From Fen-1364 sp049515135 (lineage in GTDB: Bacteria > Spirochaetota > Spirochaetia > SZUA-6 > Fen-1364), in the NCBI GenBank assembly GCA_049515135.1, contig JBEKUJ010000006.1, positions 1-64,000 on the forward strand: 64,000 bases of DNA. Reading direction: 5' to 3'. The stretch's first letter is position 1. Each line of letters begins with the position of its first letter. The position numbers were made by a program, and so were the translations under genes. The notes beneath the pieces were generated by a model that worked only from the letters and a program-made list of their open reading frames with translations, did no database searches and had not been told where the DNA came from. Positions 53,285 through 63,266 of this stretch are shown piece by piece.

Positions 53285-54418
53285 CTATTTCATGTACATG
53301 TAACTGTACATCTCACCCACTGCCTCGCGAAAGGACTTCTCAGCGCGGTATCCGATTTCCCGGTCCGCGCGGGAAGATGAATAGAACAGAACGTGCCGGG
53401 ATGCCCGAAGGGCCTGCCGGCTCAGAACAGCAGGCCGTCCGCGCAAGCCAGACCATCCCTCGGCAAGGCACGCGGCCGCCCAAGAAATCGGCTCCGAGAT
53501 GACGGGGAACCTGGTCTTCACCTCTCTCCCCGGCTCCTTTTCTTTCACGACTTCCGAGATGATCCGCATCATGTCGGCATAGCGGCGGTTGTCCTCCTGC
53601 CGGCCGCTGGCGATGTACAAGCCGCCGGGCTTCCCATTCTCCACGGCCAGCGCATGCGCTCGCGCCACATCATGGACGTGAGCGAGGGGCAGCCCTCCAC
53701 GGGGAACGCCGGGGATCCTGTTGTCCCGGACCCCCCGGATAAGCAGCCCTGAACCGGGAAGCTCGTCGTACGGCCCGAAGGATGTGCCCGGCAGGACGGA
53801 GACGATGTCGAAGCCCTGCTCCCCGGCGGCGCGGTTGACAAGCTCCTGAGCCGCGAGCTTCGAGTCGAAATACCCTATGCCGATCCGTTTCCACCATGCG
53901 CGCGGCGCAACGCCTTCATGGACAGCATCCGCAAAGGAAAGGACTTCCCCGGCGGAGGCGAATGAGTGCAGCCTCGGCCGGCATGCGTAGGGGTTGCAGG
54001 TCTCCTCGGTTCCAACCGAGCCTTCCGGTGACGGACAGCCCAGCACATTCACCGTGCTGGTGTAGCACAGCCGGCGAACCGTGCATGAGGCCCGGACGGC
54101 TTCAAGCACATTCCTGGTCCCCTCGACATTCACCATCCACTGCTGTCTCTTCAGCCGGGGATCAAAGGTCGTCGACCCGGCCGCATGGAAAACAAGCGTG
54201 CGCCCCTCACACGCCTGAGCCACGCTTCGCGGATCAAGGATGTCGCCTGAGCGCAGCTCAACCCCGGGGAGGTCGTCAAGAACGCGCGTAGCCCTGTTGG
54301 AGAAAGAGCGCACATTCCCGGGAGACACGCCCTTTTCCCTGACAAGAAAATGGATCAGGTTTGCTCCCAGGAATCCTGAGCCCCCGACGACAAGGACACT
54401 TGCGGCATTCCAGTCCAT
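53285..54418 (-). CDS. NAD-dependent epimerase/3-beta-HSD-like protein
   Basis: A 377-residue extended-SDR protein. The NAD site is VLVVGGSGFLGANLI, the aspartate of strand 3 is DILD, HAAGSTTF and YTSTVNVLG follow, and a Tyr/Lys pair is in YFDSKLAAQE. It resembles the 3-beta-hydroxysteroid dehydrogenase/dihydroflavonol-reductase branch; the substrate is unknown. 54423-54512 just upstream on the same strand is a 29-codon remnant of another gene. The gene precedes the DUF4349 lipoprotein. Confidence 0.87.
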   Translation of the reverse strand: MDWNAASVLVVGGSGFLGANLIHFLVREKGVSPGNVRSFSNRATRVLDDLPGVELRSGDILDPRSVAQACEGRTLVFHAAGSTTFDPRLKRQQWMVNVEGTRNVLEAVRASCTVRRLCYTSTVNVLGCPSPEGSVGTEETCNPYACRPRLHSFASAGEVLSFADAVHEGVAPRAWWKRIGIGYFDSKLAAQELVNRAAGEQGFDIVSVLPGTSFGPYDELPGSGLLIRGVRDNRIPGVPRGGLPLAHVHDVARAHALAVENGKPGGLYIASGRQEDNRRYADMMRIISEVVKEKEPGREVKTRFPVISEPISWAAACLAEGWSGLRGRPAVLSRQALRASRHVLFYSSSRADREIGYRAEKSFREAVGEMYSYMYMK

Positions 54419-54422
54419 TGGG

Positions 54423-54512
54423 CTAGGCTTCGAATCCTGCCTCGCGACGCTCCTTGGGCACGGTGAGAGCGCCGCGCACCTTCTCTTCTGTCAGGGCGGC
54501 GTACAGGTCCAC
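54423..54512 (-). pseudogene. C-terminal gene remnant
   Basis: A 29-codon minus-strand frame, VDLYAALTEEKVRGALTV to ...REAGFEA, ends in TAG at 54423. It has codon use and composition like the neighbouring genes but is preceded four codons earlier by an in-frame stop inside the hairpin of repeat copy C. It reads like the tail of a normal protein whose body is missing. I cannot identify the family. Confidence 0.3.
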
Positions 54513-54514
54513 GA

Positions 54515-54566
54515 GCCGATGCTACGGCATCGGCGAGTCGGAGGCAAGGCGCGGCTTGCCACCTCC
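54515..54566. repeat. REP-like two-hairpin repeat, copy C
   Basis: GCCGATGC-TACG-GCATCGGC (54515-54534) is a perfect eight-base stem with the GCTAC/G core also seen in copies A and B. A second stem, GGAGGCAAG...CTTGCCACCTCC (about 54540-54566), follows, as in copy A. It lies between the gene remnant and the DUF11-like lipoprotein. Confidence 0.4.
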
Positions 54567-54606
54567 AATCGGCCACCTCGAAAAACCACGGAAAGGCGGA
54601 TCTCCG

Positions 54607-55773
54607 CTAAGGCCCTACAACGCTATTCCAATCGGCCGAGTCCCACGTGCTGTTCGGGTTCGCCGCGAGAAAGCTCTGCTTCACCGCCTCGACGTTTCTA
54701 TCGAGGGTCACGATATGTTGCGGCTTTGCCTGCTTGTCGGACTGATAGTGAAGTCGACCAAGGACGTTGACGCCGTCCTTGATGTCGTCAGTCACCACCC
54801 AGGAAGCCGCCTTAGCGGCGTAAATATAGGCTGAAAAATGGCTGTAGTAAATTTTCGTCAGTTGATATTTATGTCCAACGACCGGGGCAAAGGAGAAAAG
54901 ACCATCTTGTCCTGATGAGTTGACCGTCAGGACCTGTCCAGTGGCCAGGTCATTGAAAGTCAGCTCGAGGTCGGTGTGCGCGCCATCGATTTTCGAGCCC
55001 CAGTTGCTGGCGTCCAGGCGGACAGTGCCGACGAGTATCGTGCCAGGTCCGCCGGTGAGCGCCTGAGGCTGAGCGGCCTGGGAAACCCTTGCAGGCCAGT
55101 CAAAGTGTGCCCTCAGTCTGATCTCGAAAGACTTGTTTATGGGAAGGCCTTCCGGGTCATTGATCTCGACGACTAAGACCCTCTTGCCGGCTTCCTCTTT
55201 CACGTCCCACTTCACCTTGTCGGCCGCCAACGGGACATAGATCCCGCCCCGGTCGTATGCGCCTCCCCAGATGTTGACGGATGACAGGCTTTCGACGCTT
55301 CGCGGCGTGAGCTCACCCGGCAGGTTGTCGACGAACAGAATGTTCTTGACGGGCACGGTCCCGGAGTTATTGAACGTTATGTAGTAGTTCAGATCTTTGG
55401 AAACGGCTTCATTCGCGTCCTTATGAAGAAAAACGAGCGAAGGCAGGCGGGCATTTGTGCTCGGATCTGAAACAAGCATTTGGACAGTTACAAGAGAGAA
55501 CTTCTTTGCCTCGACGCTTACTATGTTTTCCAGATGGCTCACGCTCACGGTCGTCTCGGTAGCCGCAGACTTCTTGTACGAGGAATCCAGATCCGATTTA
55601 TAGAAGACAACGGCATCGGACGGCAGGATGTTGGAAACGACATTCGCATCATAGCTTGCATCGGAACGCCCCAGGCCATTCGTGACCTCGGCGTCGGTGG
55701 CGGGCCCGACAGTGGCGCAGCCGGCAAGAAGAACCGATGTCGCCACCGCGAAGAGGAGCAGCAGACGTTTCAT
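54607..55773 (-). CDS. lipoprotein with DUF11-like repeat domain
   Basis: A 388-residue lipoprotein (lipobox LLAGC, Cys19). About residues 110-180 read like a DUF11/conserved-repeat domain: YYITFNNSGTVPVKNILFVDNLPG, which is typical of cell-surface proteins. The rest is not recognised. The start at 55773 (AAGGAGG upstream) overlaps the TGA of the small lipoprotein by four bases (ATGA). It is exported and anchored, probably in the outer membrane; the function is unknown. Confidence 0.75.
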   Translation of the reverse strand: MKRLLLLFAVATSVLLAGCATVGPATDAEVTNGLGRSDASYDANVVSNILPSDAVVFYKSDLDSSYKKSAATETTVSVSHLENIVSVEAKKFSLVTVQMLVSDPSTNARLPSLVFLHKDANEAVSKDLNYYITFNNSGTVPVKNILFVDNLPGELTPRSVESLSSVNIWGGAYDRGGIYVPLAADKVKWDVKEEAGKRVLVVEINDPEGLPINKSFEIRLRAHFDWPARVSQAAQPQALTGGPGTILVGTVRLDASNWGSKIDGAHTDLELTFNDLATGQVLTVNSSGQDGLFSFAPVVGHKYQLTKIYYSHFSAYIYAAKAASWVVTDDIKDGVNVLGRLHYQSDKQAKPQHIVTLDRNVEAVKQSFLAANPNSTWDSADWNSVVGP

Positions 55774-55916
55774 TGTGAGCCTCCTTGATCCTGCTGCGCG
55801 GTCTGAACGGTGATATCGATGTTCGCGTGTGACGCCTCGCTGAAAGTGCCGCACGAGCCCAGGGCAAAGGTAAGAATCAACAGCACGACGAATGCTGTCT
55901 TTCTGACTGTCTTCAT
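55770..55916 (-). CDS. small lipoprotein
   Basis: A 48-residue lipoprotein, MKTVRKTAFVVLLILTFALG, then SC at the lipid-anchor position and a short polar tail ending QDQGGSQ. It is coupled to the DUF11-like lipoprotein by an ATGA overlap. A GAGGAGGG ribosome site lies just upstream; the first of two tandem ATG codons (55919) is only 3 bases from it, so the second (55916) is preferred by spacing. It could be a subunit or leader partner of the larger lipoprotein. Confidence 0.6.
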   Translation of the reverse strand: MKTVRKTAFVVLLILTFALGSCGTFSEASHANIDITVQTAQQDQGGSQ

Positions 55917-56046
55917 CATATTCCCTCCTCGAGGTGCATTCATATGCCTGTTCTCTTGAGGAAATAGGGTACTAAGGTATAGGGGTTGCCGGCAAACAGC
56001 GGCAAATAGCGGCTTGAGCGCGCGAGCAGAGTGCGCCGCGCGGGCT

Positions 56047-58227
56047 TCAGCGGCGGGGTTCGGTGCTTTCCCGTGACGGCACGTGGATGACATCGCGGGG
56101 CTTGCTTCCCTGCGCGGGCCCCACGATGCCCCGCATCTCCATCTCCTCCACCAGACGCGCAGCCCGGTTGTAGCCCACCTTGAGCCTGCGCTGCAGGTAC
56201 GATGCCGAGGCCTTGCCCTGCGCAACCACGATGTCGAGGGCCTGCTCGAACAGGGGATCGTTGCCCGGCTCCCCCTGGAAGTCGCCGGTCTCCTCGTCGT
56301 CGAAGAAGACTTCATCCTCGATATACTGCGGAGGTCCGAGCTTCTTAACGTATTCGGTGACAGCGTCCGTTTCCTCGTCGTCGATATAGGCGCCCTGGAT
56401 GCGCGTGGGGAACGGGTTCCAGGCGGCAGAGAACAGCATGTCGCCCTTGCCCAGGAGCTTTTCAGCGCCCACCGCGTCGATGATGATGCGCGAGTCGAAC
56501 TTGTTCGCCACCATGAATGCGATGCGGGAGGGGATGTTCGCCTTGATGAGCCCGGTAATGACGTCGATGGACGGCCGCTGCGTGGCAAGGACCATGTGGA
56601 TGCCGATGGCGCGCGCCATCGCCGCCAGTCGGGCCAGCGTGGACTCCAGCTCCTTGCCGGTGGTGGCCATGAGGTCGGCAAACTCGTCGACGACAATGAC
56701 GATGTAGGGAAGACGCTGGACCCTCTCCTTTTTCGCTTTTTTGTTGAAGGCGCGGATGTCGCGCACGCCCATGGCGTCCAGCAGCGTGTAGCGCCTCTCC
56801 ATCTCGGAGATGCAGTACTGCAGGGCCTGGAAGGCCCTCTTGGGCTCCGTGATCACCGGCGTCAGGAGGTGAGGGCAGCCATTGTAGAGCTTCAGCTCCA
56901 CGATCTTGGGGTCGATCAGGAAGAGCCGCACCTCATCAGGGGATTTGCGGAACAGAATGGAGCAGATGATGGAGTTCACCAGGACGCTCTTGCCGGAGTT
57001 GGTGGCCCCCCCGATGAGGAGGTGCGGGGTCTGCACAAGGTCGATGACTTGCGCCTCTCCCAGGATGTCCTTGCCCAGCGCAAGCGGGATTTCGTAAGGG
57101 GACTTCTGCATGACATCGAGTGAGATCATCTCCTTGAAGGAGACGATGGCGCGAACCCTGTTCGGCACCTCGATCCCGACGGCATGGCGGCCAGGGATCG
57201 GCGCAACGATGCGTACGCTCGGCGCCGCCAGGCGAAGTGCGATGTTGTCCGCCAGGTTCGCGATTTTGGACACACGGACCCCCGGCGCCGGCAGGACTTC
57301 GAACAGCGTGATGACCGGGCCCTTCCTGATCCCCGTCACTTCGGCTTCGATGTTGAACTCCCGAAGGGATTCGGTGAGGATGCGCGCGGCGCGCTTCGTC
57401 TCCTCATCGATGATCCAGTACTCCTCGCCGTCCCTGGTTTTCAGCACGTGATGCACGGGAATGCCATAAGCGGCCTTGCCCCCCTTTTCCTGAGGAAACG
57501 GCAGCTCGGCCTGCTCGCGCGCGGGCGCCGGGACAACGGCCGGCTCGGGGGGCCGCTTTCGGGCAGCGGTCTCTTTGGGCGGCTCGGGGGCGAGAACCTG
57601 CTGGGGGGCCGGTCCCGGGTCAGGAGCTTCGGCGGCGGGCTGCGGCGCAGCTGGAAGCGGGGTCGCAAGTGGCGCGGCCTCGGGGGAAACGATCAGGGGC
57701 AGCGCCAACGGCCTTTTCTTCGCAGTCCGGAGGTCCGTGGAGGCATCCGCAATCCTTGCGGAGGGCACGGTCAGGAGGAAAATCATCTCCAGCGCAAGGA
57801 GCAGGAACAGCAGGAGGGCGGACGGAAGGACCCCGAAGGAATCCACCAGGACCAGCGGAATGGACGATGTCGGGCTCTGGATGACCCGCAGAATGAGGCT
57901 CAAAGTGAGAAACGGGATGATGGAGAACATCAGGAGCAGCGCGGAACGGCGTCGAAACACCGGGGCGGCGAGCAGGAACACGCCGCACAGGAGGTACAGG
58001 GGCGCAAAGAATGCCGCCCAGGAGAAGCTGGAAAGAAGGAACCGCCCCGGGGCCCCAAACGCCAGGGGCGCGCCGGTGGCGGCCAGAACAATGGAGATCA
58101 GCAGGGCAGCCGAGAGCGCAAGGAGCATGCCCGAAATGGTGAGAATTGCAGGAGAGAGTCTCCTGCCGAGGACTGCCACGCTTTCCCCCCTGCTGAGATT
58201 ATCGGTACGCGGGAGGGCGAATTTCAT
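56047..58227 (-). CDS. ftsK: DNA translocase FtsK/SpoIIIE
   Basis: A 726-residue translocase. Four N-terminal membrane helices (about 25-160) are followed by a Pro/Ala-rich linker of about 90 residues. The motor domain begins near 265 (ARILTESLREFNIEAEV), Walker A is GGATNSGKSVLV near 410, Walker B is YIVIVVDEFADLM, and the ATPase ends with FDSRIIIDAVGAEKLLG. The C-terminal winged-helix gamma domain reads ALDIVVAQGKASASYLQRR. It moves chromosome ends through the division septum. The start at 58227 gives the shortest N-terminus with helices intact; a GTG at 58281 is possible. Confidence 0.95.
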   Translation of the reverse strand: MKFALPRTDNLSRGESVAVLGRRLSPAILTISGMLLALSAALLISIVLAATGAPLAFGAPGRFLLSSFSWAAFFAPLYLLCGVFLLAAPVFRRRSALLLMFSIIPFLTLSLILRVIQSPTSSIPLVLVDSFGVLPSALLLFLLLALEMIFLLTVPSARIADASTDLRTAKKRPLALPLIVSPEAAPLATPLPAAPQPAAEAPDPGPAPQQVLAPEPPKETAARKRPPEPAVVPAPAREQAELPFPQEKGGKAAYGIPVHHVLKTRDGEEYWIIDEETKRAARILTESLREFNIEAEVTGIRKGPVITLFEVLPAPGVRVSKIANLADNIALRLAAPSVRIVAPIPGRHAVGIEVPNRVRAIVSFKEMISLDVMQKSPYEIPLALGKDILGEAQVIDLVQTPHLLIGGATNSGKSVLVNSIICSILFRKSPDEVRLFLIDPKIVELKLYNGCPHLLTPVITEPKRAFQALQYCISEMERRYTLLDAMGVRDIRAFNKKAKKERVQRLPYIVIVVDEFADLMATTGKELESTLARLAAMARAIGIHMVLATQRPSIDVITGLIKANIPSRIAFMVANKFDSRIIIDAVGAEKLLGKGDMLFSAAWNPFPTRIQGAYIDDEETDAVTEYVKKLGPPQYIEDEVFFDDEETGDFQGEPGNDPLFEQALDIVVAQGKASASYLQRRLKVGYNRAARLVEEMEMRGIVGPAQGSKPRDVIHVPSRESTEPRR

Positions 58228-58346
58228 GCTTTGCGTTCGGCAGACCGGCAAAGTACTATATGGACAGGAAGTTGCTTCCACGCGGCAGACGTACGCTCGG
58301 AACTCCGTGCGAGCCGCGGCAGCGGCCTTTCGGGAGGAACCTGTTC

Positions 58347-59042
58347 ATGGTCTGTCGATTCGTTTCCGCGCCGATGGCGATCTGCGCGCTCCTCGTGCTC
58401 GGGGCCGGGCCCGCCATTGCGGAGCGTGCCCAGGCGCGCAAGGTCGAAGACGCGCTGGAGGTGTTCAGGGCAATCACATCCATCCCTGAGCGCGATGTCG
58501 TTCAGCAGCTCATGAAAATAACGTACGCGCTGGCCATATTCCCGGATGTGCAGAAAGTCGGATTCGTAATCGGAGGCCAGCGGGGAAGTGGCGTGCTCAT
58601 GGTGCGCCAGGCCGACTCGACCTGGGGCCGGCCGCTCTTTCTCACTCTCTCGGGGGTCAGCGTGGGCTGGCAGGTCGGAGTGCAGTCCGCGGACGTCATG
58701 CTGTTCTTCCGCACCCGCCGCAGCGTGGAGGCCGTGCTGCGGGGGCACTACACCCTCGGGGTCGGGGCCTCGGTGGCAGCGGGATCACTGGGCAGGTCCG
58801 CCGCCGCGGTGACGGACGCTGACATGAAAGCGGAGATCTACAGCTATTCCCGGACTCGCGGAATCTTTGCCGGTCTGAGCCTGGAGGGCGTCTCCCTGGA
58901 CGTGGATCTCGACTCCAACTCAGCGTATTACGGAAAAGAAGTGGACAAGCCCTCTGACGTCCTGCAGGGGGACTCCCTCCCGGATCCGTCTTCGGCTGCG
59001 GCTCTGCGCCAGGCAGTGACGTCTTGGGAGAGGGGGAGATGA
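58347..59042 (+). CDS. SYLF/YSC84-domain exported protein
   Basis: A 231-residue exported protein. The signal peptide (1-24, ending PAIAERA) is followed by the SYLF lipid-binding domain: KVGFVIGGQRGSGVLMVR, SVGWQVGVQSADVMLFF, GVGASVAAG and the C-terminal YSYSRTRGIFAGLSLEG. SYLF proteins bind phosphoinositides or other lipids. The start at 58347 has GGGAGGAAC upstream; the longer upstream frame has none. It overlaps the next gene by four bases (ATGA), making it the first gene of the operon that continues through the oxidase. Confidence 0.88.
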   Translation: MVCRFVSAPMAICALLVLGAGPAIAERAQARKVEDALEVFRAITSIPERDVVQQLMKITYALAIFPDVQKVGFVIGGQRGSGVLMVRQADSTWGRPLFLTLSGVSVGWQVGVQSADVMLFFRTRRSVEAVLRGHYTLGVGASVAAGSLGRSAAAVTDADMKAEIYSYSRTRGIFAGLSLEGVSLDVDLDSNSAYYGKEVDKPSDVLQGDSLPDPSSAAALRQAVTSWERGR

Positions 59043-59896
59043 AGATCGGATTCATCGGCCTGGGAATCATGGGAAGCCGGATGGCGGCCAATCTGCTTGG
59101 CGCCGGACACCAGCTCTCCGTGTGGAACCGCTCCGTTGCCAAGGCCCAGGGGCTGGTGCTGAAGGGGGCCAGGCTGGCCTCCACGCCCGCGGAGGCAGCG
59201 GGGGGAAGCGAAGTCGTCTTCACAATGCTTGCCAACCCTGATGCCGTGACCGCGACCGCGCTTGGCCCGCACGGGTTTCTTCCCGCAATGGCCGCGGGTG
59301 CCCTCTGGGTGGATTGCAGCACAGTGACACCGGCCTCATCGCGGAGGATGGCCGCGGAAGCCGCGTCGCGCGGGGTCTCCTTCCTGGACGCACCGGTCGC
59401 CGGCTCGCTGCCGGTCGCAGAAAAGGGTGAGCTCACGTTTCTGGTGGGGGGAGAAGAGAAGGACCTCGAGCGTTGCCGACCGCTTCTTTCCGCCATGGGG
59501 AAGACGATCAGGCACGTGGGCGCCACGGGGATGGGCAGCTCGCTGAAACTGGTCAACAATATGTTGCTGGGCAACGCAATGGCGGCGTTCTCCGAAGCGC
59601 TCGCTTTCGGGGAAGCGCTTGGCTTCAGCCGCCGCGCACTCCTGGATTCGCTGCTGGGAACAGCGGTGGTGGCCCCGTTCCTGGCAGGCAAGAAGGAGAG
59701 GCTGGCAACCGGCAGGTATGACGTCGAGTTCCCTCTCCGCCTGATGCACAAGGACCTCCAGCTCGTGTCTTCCACGGCCTATGAGCTGGGCGTGCCCCTT
59801 CCCGCCACGCATGCGACAAAGGAGCTTTTCGGCCAGGCGGCCGCGAATGGCCTGGCTGATGTCGATTTTTCCGGCATAGGAGGAGGCACGAGATGA
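59039..59896 (+). CDS. 3-hydroxyisobutyrate dehydrogenase-like oxidoreductase
   Basis: A 285-residue beta-hydroxyacid dehydrogenase. The NAD(P) motif IGFIGLGIMGSRMAANLL is at the N-terminus, FLDAPVAGS holds the substrate-binding SGG-like loop (with a variant), and GSSLKLVNNM contains the catalytic lysine (Lys about 170). The substrate could be 3-hydroxyisobutyrate, tartronate semialdehyde, succinic semialdehyde or similar. The four-base overlaps with both neighbours (SYLF and DUF2231-cytochrome c) place it in the operon. Confidence 0.9.
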   Translation: MKIGFIGLGIMGSRMAANLLGAGHQLSVWNRSVAKAQGLVLKGARLASTPAEAAGGSEVVFTMLANPDAVTATALGPHGFLPAMAAGALWVDCSTVTPASSRRMAAEAASRGVSFLDAPVAGSLPVAEKGELTFLVGGEEKDLERCRPLLSAMGKTIRHVGATGMGSSLKLVNNMLLGNAMAAFSEALAFGEALGFSRRALLDSLLGTAVVAPFLAGKKERLATGRYDVEFPLRLMHKDLQLVSSTAYELGVPLPATHATKELFGQAAANGLADVDFSGIGGGTR

Positions 59897-60678
59897 TCGA
59901 CGCATTGTACCAGCTCCTGGCAAGGATCGGCTTCACCGATCCGCTCCATGCCCCGATCACGCACATCCCCATCGGGCTCGTCATCGGCGCGTTCTGCTTC
60001 TTCTACGTGGCGGTGATCTTCAACAAGAAGAACATGTACCTCACCGCGCGCCACGTCTCCATCCTGGCCTTCATCTTCGTGTTTCCTACGATCCTCTTCG
60101 GGGTGATGGACTGGCTCCACTTCTTCAAGGGAGCCCTGATACCGCCCATCAAGATGAAGATGATCCTGGCCAGCTGCGTCATGGTGCTCCTGGGCACAGG
60201 CATTGTGCTGGGGGCCGAGGTGAAGGTCAGGAGCGCCCCCATGATGGTGATCTACGCTCTGGCGGTCGTTGGCGTGGTCGGGCTGGGATGGTACGGGGCC
60301 CGGCTGGTTTACGGCAACTGGGCCGGATCGCAGCCGGCAGCGCAGGCTGCGGCTCCCGCGGCCCCCGCCGCAGGCGGTGCGGCAGGGGGAGCGCCCGGCG
60401 CGGCTCCGGCAGCTCCATCCGCGGCTCGCCTTGGAGGGCAGCTGTTCGCTGCAAACTGCGCCGCCTGCCATCCCGGCGGCGCCAACGTCGTTGCCCCTGA
60501 GCTGCCTTTGAAGGGCGCAAAACAGCTTGCCAGCCAGGACACGTTCATTTCCTTCATCAGAAGCCCGGCGATGCCAAACGGGTCAGCCGGACAGATGCCC
60601 GCGTTCCCCGCGGACCAGGTGAGCGACACGGACGCAGGGGCCATCTACCAGTACATCCAGGCGCAGGGCTGGAAATAG
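59893..60678 (+). CDS. DUF2231-cytochrome c fusion membrane protein
   Basis: A 261-residue protein. Residues 1-145 form a DUF2231 membrane domain (four helices, opening DPLHAPITHIPIGLVIG with paired histidines). A long Ala/Pro/Gly linker (about 145-175) tethers a C-terminal cytochrome c with CAACH (heme c attachment) and a distal Met in PAFPADQV/AMPNG. It probably delivers electrons to the neighbouring oxidase. The ATGA overlap with the dehydrogenase upstream and the 18-base gap to ctaD place it in the oxidase operon. A cytochrome b5-DUF2231 fusion occurs at 33310-34074. Confidence 0.87.
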   Translation: MIDALYQLLARIGFTDPLHAPITHIPIGLVIGAFCFFYVAVIFNKKNMYLTARHVSILAFIFVFPTILFGVMDWLHFFKGALIPPIKMKMILASCVMVLLGTGIVLGAEVKVRSAPMMVIYALAVVGVVGLGWYGARLVYGNWAGSQPAAQAAAPAAPAAGGAAGGAPGAAPAAPSAARLGGQLFAANCAACHPGGANVVAPELPLKGAKQLASQDTFISFIRSPAMPNGSAGQMPAFPADQVSDTDAGAIYQYIQAQGWK

Positions 60679-60696
60679 ACAGGAGGACCTTACAGA

Positions 60697-62356
<1,660 letters not shown>

Positions 62357-62385
<29 letters not shown>

Positions 62386-62980
62386 AGCCCACGATGAAGG
62401 CGTCAAGGCCAGGGTCGGGATCTGGCTCTTTCTCCTCTCCGAGATCCTCCTGTTCGGCGGCATGTTCCTCCTGTACTCGATGTACCGCTACAAGAACCCC
62501 GCCGACTTTCACGCGGGGTCCATGGAGCTCAGCAGGTTCGACGGCACACTGAACACGATCGTCCTCCTCACCTCCAGCCTCACCGTGGTGGTGGCGCTTT
62601 TCTCGCTCCATGTGAAGCAGAACATGAGGCGGGCAGCCATCTTCCTTGCTGCAACCATCGGCCTGGGGCTCACCTTCCTGGTGGTTAAAAGCTTCGAGTG
62701 GGGGGCAAAGTTCGAGCATGGGCTGTACCCAGGGGCGAAGTTCCTGGAGAGCCAGCCGCACGGCTTCATCCTGTTCTTCGGGCTGTACTTCACGATGACC
62801 GGGCTGCACGCTCTGCACGTGATCGTGGGGATGGTAGTGCTTTCCTTTGTCCTCAACTTCGTGCTGCGGAGAAAGATCACCCCGGAACGGATCAACATCA
62901 TGGAGAACGGCGCCCTGTACTGGCACCTCGTGGACATCATCTGGATCTTCCTGTTCCCCTTGTTCTACCTGATCAGCTGA
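62357..62980 (+). CDS. ctaE: cytochrome c oxidase subunit III
   Basis: A 207-residue subunit with five helices: VGIWLFLLSEILLFGGMFLL at the start, FALHFLLTSSLTVVVALF-type second helix, FFGLYFTMTGLHALHVIVG and a last helix ALYWHLVDIIWIFLFPLFYL. It is shorter than mitochondrial subunit III, as in many bacteria. It overlaps subunit I by 29 bases and starts 12 bases after an AAAAGG site. Confidence 0.93.
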
Positions 62981-62990
62981 GGAGAATGCA

Positions 62991-63254
62991 GTGACATATC
63001 CGCGCTACATCTTCGTCTGGGCAGGGCTCGTCGTGCTGACGGCCATCACAGTGACCTCGGCCAGCCTCAACTTCGGCAGGATCGGCATTCTGATCGTCCT
63101 TGCCATTGCGGCCATCAAGTCCACCCTGGTGATCCTGTACTTCATGAACCTTTTTTTTGAAAAGCGGCTCTTATTGAAGATCCTGGTCCCCATCGCCATC
63201 TGCACGCTGGCGATCTTCATCGGGATGACCTATACCGACGTGCTCTTCCGGTAA
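62991..63254 (+). CDS. cytochrome c oxidase subunit IV-type small subunit
   Basis: An 87-residue membrane protein with two to three helices and the conserved IAAIKSTLVILYFMNLFFEK turn of the prokaryotic cytochrome oxidase subunit IV (CyoD/CtaF-like) family. GTG start (62991) with GAGGAGAA upstream. Position between subunits III and II is a usual bacterial arrangement. Confidence 0.88.
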   Translation: MTYPRYIFVWAGLVVLTAITVTSASLNFGRIGILIVLAIAAIKSTLVILYFMNLFFEKRLLLKILVPIAICTLAIFIGMTYTDVLFR

Positions 63255-63266
63255 GCGGGGGAAGGA

